Source: CAXYVC01 sp964292295
GTDB lineage: Bacteria > Acidobacteriota > Holophagae > Holophagales > Holophagaceae
Direction: 5' to 3'
Assembly (NCBI GenBank): GCA_964292295.1
Contig: CAXYVC010000114.1
Span: 1 to 8,743 of the forward strand
DNA: 8,743 nt
Of the stretch, positions 1-8,528 are shown piece by piece; the stretch's first letter is position 1; every line of letters begins with the position of its first letter. A program made the position numbers and the translations under genes. The notes beneath the pieces were generated by a model that saw only the letters and a program-made list of their open reading frames with translations, ran no database searches and was not told the origin of the DNA.

Positions 1-166
1 TTGGACCCCGAGGCCACCCAGGCGCGAAAGCGGGGAGGCCGGGGGGCCCTCCAGCTGGGCTCCGGAGGCCAGGCGATGGCCGCCGCCCCCGAAGGTCCGG
101 CAGATGGCGTTCACGTCCACCTGCCCCCGGGATCGTAGGCTGGGGGGGACCCCACGAGCGTTGCCC

Positions 167-168
<2 letters not shown>
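1..168 (-). pseudogene. C-terminal DHHA1 fragment of a DHH-family phosphoesterase (NrnA-like), 5' part missing
   Basis: Read on the minus strand, the frame from about 141 down to 1 encodes SLRSRGQVDVNAICRTF followed by GGGGHRLASG and LEGP. This is the hallmark of the DHHA1 substrate-binding domain of NrnA-type oligoribonuclease/pAp phosphatases: a VDVNxIA-like helix, then the glycine-rich GGGGH(R/K)xASG loop at bases 61-90. The frame stays open to base 1, so the C-terminus would lie outside the window. The roughly 250 upstream residues that carry the catalytic DHH domain should lie at higher coordinates on this strand. From base 167 that space is instead filled by the plus-strand kinase gene, and the antisense frame there (bases 169-300 checked) shows nothing DHH-like. 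The fragment is therefore a truncated remnant or one side of a chimeric assembly join. The last residues (PPASPLSRLGG) also look degraded. The family call is firm and the gene's status is not; the exact upper limit is uncertain (141-168). Confidence 0.7.
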
Positions 169-3202
<3,034 letters not shown>

Positions 3203-3238
3203 CCCCGGTTGCCGCCCGCGGCAGGGGCTTCCGCCAGG
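3203..3238 (+). repeat. 36-bp direct repeat, copy 1
   Basis: This copy begins immediately after the kinase stop codon. It is identical over 36 bases to 3316-3351, in the same orientation. It starts ccccggttgcc and ends ggcttccgccagg. Its core tgccg-cccg-cggca can fold into a five-pair stem with a four-base loop. No T-tract follows, so it is not a textbook terminator, though the hairpin could contribute to one. Confidence 0.9.
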
Positions 3239-3315
3239 AAGGCCCGTCGAGGAGCCCGGGCCGGGCCCAGCCGGGAGGCCGGACAGGAACGGGCTTCGAC
3301 CGTGGCGGCACGACG
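3239..3315. other. 77-bp spacer between the two direct repeats
   Basis: Non-coding GC-rich DNA between the convergent kinase gene and the phosphatase operon. It holds a small self-complementary stretch, gcccgggccgggc (3254-3266), which could form a compact stem, and no recognisable gene or tRNA. Nothing else in it can be assigned. Confidence 0.6.
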
Positions 3316-3351
3316 CCCCGGTTGCCGCCCGCGGCAGGGGCTTCCGCCAGG
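3316..3351 (+). repeat. 36-bp direct repeat, copy 2
   Basis: Exact match to 3203-3238, 113 bases downstream start to start. It ends five bases before the stop codon of the minus-strand operon's last gene (3357). The two copies therefore occupy both edges of the convergent intergenic region. It carries the same potential tgccg/cggca hairpin. No further copy was noticed elsewhere in the window. Confidence 0.9.
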
Positions 3352-3356
3352 GCGGG

Positions 3357-3929
3357 CTACTCCTCGCGCCGCGGCAGCAGCAGGGCGCGCTGGACGCGCT
3401 CCAGGCTTCCCTGGAGGCGCACCAGCTTCCAGGCGATCACCATGGCGTAGCCAAGCCAGACCCAAAGCAGGCGCGGGTCCACGGGGGTGCGCGTGAGGGG
3501 CTCCAGGCCCAGGTCGATGCGCAGACCATAGAGGAACCACACGACCACGCCGAAGGCGATGAGCAGGTGCCCCCAGCGGATCCAGTAGGGGCGCAGCCCC
3601 TCCTTGGCCTTCATGCGCATCAGAAGCCACCGCGCGAAGAGCTCGCTCCGGGCCTCGGCGAAGTGCAGGGCCACGAGGCGGTCCACCAGGGGCGCATAGG
3701 CGTGGACCTTCAGCTCCTCCTGCTCCTCCGCGCCGTTCACGGCCCGCAGGAGGGCGCTCCGGATCTTGCCCACGCACTCGTCCCAGGGGGCCTCCTCCCG
3801 CTGGAGCGCCAGGTGCAGGCGCAGCAGGCCCACCCACAGGAGCGCCTGGGCCAGCAGCACCCCCCACAGGGCCACCCCCTGCCACCCGCTGTGGCTCACC
3901 AGGTCAAGGAAACGCCGCAGGACCACCAT
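3357..3929 (-). CDS. Hypothetical three-TM membrane protein, last gene of the phosphatase operon
   Basis: A 190-residue protein of no family I recognise. Hydrophobic segments lie at about 17-36, 119-136 and 152-168. Between the first and second is a roughly 80-residue hydrophilic, helix-rich region with an acidic patch (GAEEQEEL, 66-73) and many Arg/Leu positions, probably a cytoplasmic or periplasmic helical domain. The tail is basic (LPRREE end). The ATG at 3929 is chosen because its A is the last base of the upstream gene's TGA (a TGATG overlap), and a purine-rich GAGGAGAGAGG (3934-3944) sits just upstream. A GTG at 3932 is the alternative. It is the fourth gene of a strictly overlapping set, so its level is probably tied to the phosphatase and SirB1-like protein. 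It may anchor or respond to that complex, but that is inference only. Confidence 0.85.
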   Translation of the reverse strand: MVVLRRFLDLVSHSGWQGVALWGVLLAQALLWVGLLRLHLALQREEAPWDECVGKIRSALLRAVNGAEEQEELKVHAYAPLVDRLVALHFAEARSELFARWLLMRMKAKEGLRPYWIRWGHLLIAFGVVVWFLYGLRIDLGLEPLTRTPVDPRLLWVWLGYAMVIAWKLVRLQGSLERVQRALLLPRREE

Positions 3930-4723
3930 CACGCCTCTCTCCTCAGCCCGCGCATCAGCCGCTCCACCTCGGGGTCGCCTCCGGAGAGCCGGGCGGCCTC
4001 CAGGAGGTCCAGGAGCGCGTCATCCCGTTCCCCGCGGTGCAGGCGGACCAGGGCCCGCTCCCGGTAGCCCTCCGCCTCCTCCGGCGCCAGCAGGATGAGG
4101 TGAAGCGAGGTCCAGAGCGCCTCCTCCAGTTCCCCTCCGCGGAGAAAGCGCACATGCAGGTTGCGCACGAGGCGCCGCAGGATGGCGCGGTGCGGCACGG
4201 GGTCCAGCATCCGGGGCTCGAAGGCCACGCGCCCGCCCGTGGCACGGCGCACGAGGCGCGCGGCCTCCTCCTCGCCCACGGCCCGCCCTTCCGCGAAGGG
4301 ATCGAAGAGCAGGACGCCCAGCTCGTGGCGCAGGCCCGTGATGAAGTGCCCCGGCAGGGCCACGCCCACCGCGTCCAGCCCCAGGCGCCGCGCCACGTCG
4401 ATCCAGAGGATGGAGAGGGCCACCGGAAGTCCCGTGCGACGGGCCAGCACCCGGGGCAGCAGCGCCCCCCCGGGGTCCCCGAAGACCGTGCGGTCCCCAT
4501 GGAGGCCCTGTTCGTGGAACAGGAAGTGGTTCAGGGCATCCAGGGCGCCGTGGAGGCTCCAGGGCAGCGGCATGCGCGCCGCCAGCTCGAGGGCCCAGGC
4601 GTCCAGGGTCTGCAGCAGGGGCTCCGGATCGGGCTCTTCCAGCAGGGGTGCCACGGCGTGGACGGCCCCCTCCGCCAGGCTCCGGCATTCCGGATCCCGC
4701 TGGAGGTAGTCCAGGAGGCTCAT
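3929..4723 (-). CDS. SirB1-like transglutaminase-like protein with C-terminal TPR-type repeats
   Basis: A 264-residue soluble protein of the SirB1/YchA group (transglutaminase-like core fold plus TPR-like helices). The diagnostic block is at about 89-128: LPRVLARRTGLPVALS, then WIDVARRLGL, then GVALPGHFI. It is followed by LLFDPFAEG (138-146), which matches the family's lFIDPF motif. Upstream, HGALDALNHFLFHEQGL (58-74) is the usual lead-in helix. Residues ~185-260 form paired helices of TPR type, with the family's usual (l)LaPeea-y(R)eRAl-l-h-ge pattern. The only cysteine is Cys13, outside the core, so thiol-type transglutaminase or protease chemistry is unlikely. The family's biochemical role is poorly defined. 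The start ATG at 4723 shares its A with the TGA of the upstream gene (TGATG), and no strong ribosome site is seen, so translation is probably coupled. It is the third gene of the operon. Confidence 0.88.
   Translation of the reverse strand: MSLLDYLQRDPECRSLAEGAVHAVAPLLEEPDPEPLLQTLDAWALELAARMPLPWSLHGALDALNHFLFHEQGLHGDRTVFGDPGGALLPRVLARRTGLPVALSILWIDVARRLGLDAVGVALPGHFITGLRHELGVLLFDPFAEGRAVGEEEAARLVRRATGGRVAFEPRMLDPVPHRAILRRLVRNLHVRFLRGGELEEALWTSLHLILLAPEEAEGYRERALVRLHRGERDDALLDLLEAARLSGGDPEVERLMRGLRREA
3934..3944 (-). promoter_or_regulatory. Shine-Dalgarno site for the three-TM protein
   Basis: GAGGAGAGAGG on the minus strand lies four bases from the ATG at 3929, inside the end of the SirB1-like gene. 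It supports the ATG start and independent re-initiation after the overlapping stop. Confidence 0.65.
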
Positions 4724-5229
4724 CAGCCCCGGCGCCTCAACCAGCTGCGCACGAGGATGGCCAGCAGGCCGACGGCGAGGCCTCCCACCAGGAGGGGTGT
4801 CCAGTCCCGCTCGGCGGCCCGGCGCTTCCGCGCCTCCTCCGCCTTCCGGGCGTTCTCCTCCCAGCTGAGCTTCTGCTGGGTGTCCCGGGCCTGCTCCACG
4901 GCCTTCTGGGCGGAGTCCCGGGAGGCCTCCAGCTCCTTCCGGGTGGCGTCATCCTCCTGGATGCGCAGGACGGGACGCAAACGCGGGGCGCGGTGCCGGG
5001 CGGGTGCCAGGCTCTCCTCCTCCCCGTATTCCTGCCCGCTCCCGCTCTGCCCCTGGTCCAGGCTCTCCCCGATGGCCTGGAGCTCCTCCCGGATGGCACG
5101 CAGCTCCTGGGACTGCCCGTGCAGCATGCGCCCTTGTAGGTAGCTCAGGCCCAGCTGCAGCCCCAGGAGGCCGACGAGGGCGGGCGCGAGCCAGGAAGGC
5201 AGGGGGGACGAGGACGGTGCGCCGTTCAT
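4723..5229 (-). CDS. Small coiled-coil protein with a membrane segment at each end
   Basis: A 168-residue protein I do not recognise. There is one hydrophobic helix at 13-31 and a second at 144-160, followed by a basic tail (RSWLRRRG). Between them are a short amphipathic helix (38-57, QSQELRAIREELQAIGESL), a Gln/Gly/Ser/Glu linker (59-75), a basic Pro/Arg stretch (76-89) and a long charged helix (about 92-142) rich in Glu, Lys, Arg and Ala, likely a coiled coil. It could form a hairpin-like tether with both ends in the membrane. The ATG at 5229 overlaps the phosphatase stop as ATGA, and GGGAGGGAGGG (5233-5243) is a good ribosome site, so this start is preferred. The frame also stays open upstream to 5439, but that part is antisense-like shadow inside the phosphatase gene. 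Its place straight after a membrane phosphatase suggests a partner or scaffold role (inference). Confidence 0.85.
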   Translation of the reverse strand: MNGAPSSSPLPSWLAPALVGLLGLQLGLSYLQGRMLHGQSQELRAIREELQAIGESLDQGQSGSGQEYGEEESLAPARHRAPRLRPVLRIQEDDATRKELEASRDSAQKAVEQARDTQQKLSWEENARKAEEARKRRAAERDWTPLLVGGLAVGLLAILVRSWLRRRG

Positions 5230-7778
5230 GCGCCCTCCCTCCCGAGGATGAACAGGGTGCGGTCGTCGCGGTTCTGGGCGTTGAAGGCACTCACGTCCCG
5301 GAAGACGGCCTCGCAGGCGGCGCGCACGGAGCCCGTGGGCCAGTAGTGCAGGAGCTGCTCCTTCAGGCGCTCCGGCCCGTAGAGTTCGCCCTTCCGGCTG
5401 ATGGCTTCGGTGAGGCCGTCGCTGTACATCACCAGCCACTCCCGGGGGCCCAGCACCCCCTCGAGGACCTCCCAGCCGCCGGCCCCCTGGGGGCGGAGCC
5501 CCAGGCCGCGGCCCCGGGGACAGAGTTCCTCCACGTCCCCGGGTTGGCTCCCGTGCACCAGGAAGGCAGGCGGATGCCCGGCGCGGGCCAGGCGGAAGGC
5601 ACCGCTCTCATCCCAGGCGAGCAGGCTCAGGGTCAGGAAGTCGCGGGGCCCCATCAGGTTCCGCATGGTCGTGTCCAGGGCGGGCAGGAGGCGTTCCAGG
5701 TCGAGCAGGCCGTCCTGGGAGGCGAACTTCAACAGGGCCGTGGCCTGGCTCATGTAGAGGGCCGCCGCGAGGCCCTTTCCGCTCACGTCGCCCACCGCCG
5801 CCACCCAGGCACCCTGGGGACGGCGCTTCACCCACAGGAGATCCCCGCCCGTCTCAAGGGCCGGAGCCAGACGCAGAGCTACCTGGTAGCCGGGGATGAC
5901 GGGAGCCTCGGAAGAGATCAGCCCCTCATGGATGCGCCGGGCGGTCTGGAATTCCTGCTCGATGCGGCCCTGGTCCATGATGCGCTGGTGCAGGAGGGCG
6001 GTTTCCAGGAGGATGCCCGCAGCCTGGGAGACCTCCCGCAGGAGCTCCCGGTCGTCCCGGCCGTAGTTCAGCTCGGCGTACTTCCCGCCCAGGAGGAGCA
6101 CCGTGTGCGGCTCCTCGTTGACCAGGATCAGCACCATCACCTGGGCCTCGAGGGCGTCCACGTGGGCCCGCAGCTCGCCCCCCTGCTCGCGGATCCAGTC
6201 CGCCTCGTCGCTGCCGAGGCCCAGCACCAGCTCGTGGTTCTCCCGGGCGTGGCGCAGCAGGTTCATGGGGATCGTCAGGCGCCTCGGCCGCGCGAAGGCC
6301 TCATCCACCTCCCCGTCCTCCGTTTCCTTCACCGGGGGCAGCTGAATGGAGCGGTCCTTCACGGGGAGCACCAGCAGCAGCTGGGGACGGAAGGCCTCCT
6401 TCAGGCAGTGCTCCAGGCCCTGGAGCATCGCCGGAACGCTGAGGCGCTTGCGGCTCTCCCGCAGGCTTCCCAGCAGCAGGTCCCGGGCGCTGGCCAGGTC
6501 CCGGCGGAACTTGCGGCGCAGGAAGAGCAGGAGCGCCCGGAGCAGCCACCCCATGGGCAGCGCCCCCAGGCCGATGAGGACGCCCGTCCACACCGCGGGC
6601 AGCATCTGCAGGCCCTGCACCACGGCCCACACCACGGCCCCCAGGTAGAGCGCCACGGTGAGGCCCAGGACCACGAAGTAGGTCACCCAGCGGAGAATGG
6701 CCCGGCGCACGTCGAAGAGCCCGTGGCGCAGGATCGCGTAGGCGAAGGCGAGGGTCAGCAGAGGCAGGGGCGAGAAGAAGACCCAGCTCTGGCGGTGGAA
6801 GACGAGGCTGGTGCCCTGGGCGGCGCGGCTCAGCAGCGTGTAGGCCACCAGGTCCACCAGGATGGCCGTGGAGAAGACCAGGGCCGGGAACAGCGCCCGC
6901 CGGCGCTTCGAAGGCAGTTTCAGCGTTCCCGCCCAGAACAGGCCGATGCCCGCGGCGGCGGCCAGCCCTCCCATGATGTCCGTGGCCCGGACGACCACCA
7001 GGCTCGCGTCCCGCAGCAACAGGTCGCCCAGGAAAAGGTCCTGGCTCAGGAAGGCGGCCACCCGCACCAGGGTGGCCAAGCTCCCGAAGAGCAGGAAGAA
7101 GCCGTACAGCGCCGAGAGGAAGGGGCGGTTCCGCCGGAGCGGGAAGGGATAGGGGAAGCGCAGGAAGAAGTGCAGCCACAGCGGCCCCGCCAAGGCCAGC
7201 GCCAGGTTGCCCACAAGGAGGAAAAGCACCATGAAGGGCGCCGGCACGTTCCCCACCACGGTGCTCTGGGTTCCCAGGGGCACCAGCAGGGTGAGCACCC
7301 CCAGGTAGAAGAAATGCCGGGAGATTTTCCGCTGGGGACTCGAAACCACCACCAGGAGGCCCAGCCCCCAGGCGGCAAGCCCCGTGACCAGTAGGCTGAG
7401 CCCCGTCCAGTCGAAGGGCTTCACGAGGCGCAGGGGCAGCGAGAGCAGGCGGCCCTCCCGGCGCACGGTGTAGAGCAGCACCCGACCTTCGGGCTGCTCG
7501 TTGATCTGGCGCTGGGAGGCCTGCAGGTCCCGTGGATTCACCCGGCGCCCCTGGATGGCCACCAGCTCGTCCCCCTCCAGAAGCAGGGCCTTCTCGGCCT
7601 GGCCCTCCGGCAGGACCTCCTGGATGAGCACCCGCTTGCCTTCCTGCTTCCAGAAGCACTGGTCGTCCGAGGAGGCGTAGATCCACTTGGCGACCACGAA
7701 GTAGCCCGCCGCCAGGAGCAGCGCGAGCAGGCTCGCCCAGAGGAGCCGGCCACGGATGCACTTGAGAGAGGGAGACAC
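5226..7778 (-). CDS. PDZ - ten-TM - GAF-like - SpoIIE-type PP2C serine/threonine phosphatase
   Basis: An 850-residue membrane phosphatase. TM1 (12-31) follows a basic N-terminus, placing a PDZ-like domain (~45-118, with EGDELVAIQGRRV at 68-80) in the periplasm. Nine more TM segments follow: ~123-145, 157-176, 181-206, 219-243, 266-285, 297-317, 333-352, 362-388 and 395-420. Basic loops (PQRKISR, PLRRNRP, PSKRRR, RHGLFDVRR, RRKFRR) fall on the inner face each time, consistent with ten TMs. Residues ~440-598 look GAF-like, then a helical linker (590-620) leads to the PP2C domain (~630-848). Metal-binding aspartates are all present: Asp646 (GGD), Asp664 (GDVSGKG), Asp787 (YSDG) and Asp838/839 (RDDRT), so it should be active. 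SpoIIE-type phosphatases commonly dephosphorylate anti-sigma antagonists, but no such partner is seen here. The start is a GTG at 7778 with AAGG five bases upstream; no other early start codon fits. It is the first gene of the operon. Confidence 0.92.
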   Translation of the reverse strand: MSPSLKCIRGRLLWASLLALLLAAGYFVVAKWIYASSDDQCFWKQEGKRVLIQEVLPEGQAEKALLLEGDELVAIQGRRVNPRDLQASQRQINEQPEGRVLLYTVRREGRLLSLPLRLVKPFDWTGLSLLVTGLAAWGLGLLVVVSSPQRKISRHFFYLGVLTLLVPLGTQSTVVGNVPAPFMVLFLLVGNLALALAGPLWLHFFLRFPYPFPLRRNRPFLSALYGFFLLFGSLATLVRVAAFLSQDLFLGDLLLRDASLVVVRATDIMGGLAAAAGIGLFWAGTLKLPSKRRRALFPALVFSTAILVDLVAYTLLSRAAQGTSLVFHRQSWVFFSPLPLLTLAFAYAILRHGLFDVRRAILRWVTYFVVLGLTVALYLGAVVWAVVQGLQMLPAVWTGVLIGLGALPMGWLLRALLLFLRRKFRRDLASARDLLLGSLRESRKRLSVPAMLQGLEHCLKEAFRPQLLLVLPVKDRSIQLPPVKETEDGEVDEAFARPRRLTIPMNLLRHARENHELVLGLGSDEADWIREQGGELRAHVDALEAQVMVLILVNEEPHTVLLLGGKYAELNYGRDDRELLREVSQAAGILLETALLHQRIMDQGRIEQEFQTARRIHEGLISSEAPVIPGYQVALRLAPALETGGDLLWVKRRPQGAWVAAVGDVSGKGLAAALYMSQATALLKFASQDGLLDLERLLPALDTTMRNLMGPRDFLTLSLLAWDESGAFRLARAGHPPAFLVHGSQPGDVEELCPRGRGLGLRPQGAGGWEVLEGVLGPREWLVMYSDGLTEAISRKGELYGPERLKEQLLHYWPTGSVRAACEAVFRDVSAFNAQNRDDRTLFILGREGA
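5233..5243 (-). promoter_or_regulatory. Shine-Dalgarno site that decides the start at 5229
   Basis: GGGAGGGAGGG on the minus strand lies three bases from the ATG. It favours the 168-residue product over the longer open frame that extends into the phosphatase gene. Confidence 0.65.
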
Positions 7779-7811
7779 GATAGCCTTGGGAACGAAAGAG
7801 GAGGTCGAGCG
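7779..7811. promoter_or_regulatory. 33-bp divergent intergenic region
   Basis: This is the only DNA between the phosphatase GTG (minus) and the SDR GTG (plus). Both ribosome sites lie within it: AAGG toward the phosphatase, and AGGAGGT (7799-7805) toward the SDR. It is too short for two full promoters, so at least one must sit inside the facing gene. No convincing -35/-10 pair was found. Confidence 0.5.
7799..7805 (+). promoter_or_regulatory. Perfect Shine-Dalgarno for the SDR gene
   Basis: AGGAGGT is a full match to the 16S anti-SD sequence and lies six bases before the GTG at 7812. It fixes that GTG as the start rather than the TTG codon that follows it. Confidence 0.75.
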
Positions 7812-8528
7812 GTGTTGCAGAAGAGGACGGCCTGGATCCTAGTGGGAGGCCGACGCCGCCTGGGGCGGGCCCTGGCGGAAGGCTTGGCGGTGGACCACGA
7901 CCTCGTGCTCACCAGCTCTCGCGCCTGGGAGGAAGAGGCATGGCTGGCGGCGCTGTCAAAGCACACCCAGGTGCGGACCCTGTGCTGGGATGCGGAGGAT
8001 CCCCGCCTGGTTCCCTCGATGATGGCAGATTTGGCCAAGCTCCGCGCTGACGGGATCGCCCTTTCCGGAGCCCTCCTCGTGGGAGGCACCTTCCCGGAGG
8101 CGCCCCTTGGAACCTGGACTCCGGAAGCGCTCGCGGACACCTGGCGCCTGAACCTCTCCTTCCCGCTCCTGGCCTCCCAGGCCCTGGCCCCCCACCTGGA
8201 GGAGGGCGCCTGCCTGCAGCTCCTGCTGGACACCGCCATCCACCGCCCCCTGGCCCGGCATCTGCCCTACAGCGCCGCCAAGGCCGGACTCGCGGCCCTG
8301 GTGCCGGCCCTCGCCCGCCTCCTGGCCCCGCGGGTCCGCGTGGTGGGGCACGCCCTGGGCGTGCTGCTCCCCGCCGAGGGCTGCGACGCTGACGACCTCG
8401 CCCGCCGGAACCTCCTCCAGCGCAACGGGAACCCCGAGGACCTCCTCCGCGCCGTGCGCTACGCCGCCGAAAGCCCCTACCTCAGCGGCGAAGTGCTCAC
8501 CCTGGACGGAGGCCGCCGATGGGCCTGA
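7812..8528 (+). CDS. Pteridine-reductase-type short-chain dehydrogenase/reductase (FolM/PTR1-like)
   Basis: A 238-residue SDR, normal length for the classical family. The NAD(P) loop is ILVGGRRRLGRALAEGL (9-25), in which the usual TGxxxGxG is altered but the Arg-rich version matches PTR1/FolM proteins. Later landmarks are Asn114 (WRLNLS), Tyr153 and Lys157 (YSAAK), and the C-terminal LSGEVLTLDGG (224-234). The usual catalytic Ser, 13 residues before Tyr, is replaced by Asp140 in LLLDTAIHRPLA. Asp-Tyr-Lys with a following RPL is the signature of pteridine reductases and dihydromonapterin reductase rather than FabG. It probably reduces a dihydropterin with NADPH in the cytoplasm; the exact substrate is not determinable. 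The GTG start is supported by a perfect AGGAGGT. The 3' end overlaps queE by ten bases, so the two are probably co-translated, linking it to pterin/7-deazaguanine metabolism. Confidence 0.85.
   Translation: MLQKRTAWILVGGRRRLGRALAEGLAVDHDLVLTSSRAWEEEAWLAALSKHTQVRTLCWDAEDPRLVPSMMADLAKLRADGIALSGALLVGGTFPEAPLGTWTPEALADTWRLNLSFPLLASQALAPHLEEGACLQLLLDTAIHRPLARHLPYSAAKAGLAALVPALARLLAPRVRVVGHALGVLLPAEGCDADDLARRNLLQRNGNPEDLLRAVRYAAESPYLSGEVLTLDGGRRWA
8508..8512 (+). promoter_or_regulatory. Shine-Dalgarno for queE
   Basis: GGAGG lies six bases before the ATG at 8519, inside the last codons of the SDR gene. It supports that ATG as the queE start. Confidence 0.7.

Noticed and set aside
1..138. Plus-strand open frame ending in TAG at 136-138
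   Set aside because: The minus strand in the same stretch encodes a clear DHHA1 motif, so the plus-strand reading is a shadow.
104..166. Upstream ATG at 104 as kinase start, with GAAGG eight bases before it
   Set aside because: The added 21 residues lie antisense to the conserved DHHA1 coding sequence and look non-protein. If the junction at about 142-167 is artificial, the apparent ribosome site is not the kinase's own.
3203..3351. CRISPR array suggested by a 36-bp exact repeat
   Set aside because: There are only two copies, the spacer is 77 bp, no cas genes are present, and the copies sit precisely at gene ends.
5004..7394. A 796-codon plus-strand open frame antisense to the phosphatase
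   Set aside because: Its product is Gln/Pro/Gly/His-rich with no domains, and it mirrors codon bias of the real minus-strand gene, whose product has clear PDZ, TM and PP2C motifs.
7762..7790. TTGAGA (7762) as a -35 box for the SDR gene
   Set aside because: No acceptable -10 hexamer lies 16-18 bases downstream, so it is not supported as a promoter.
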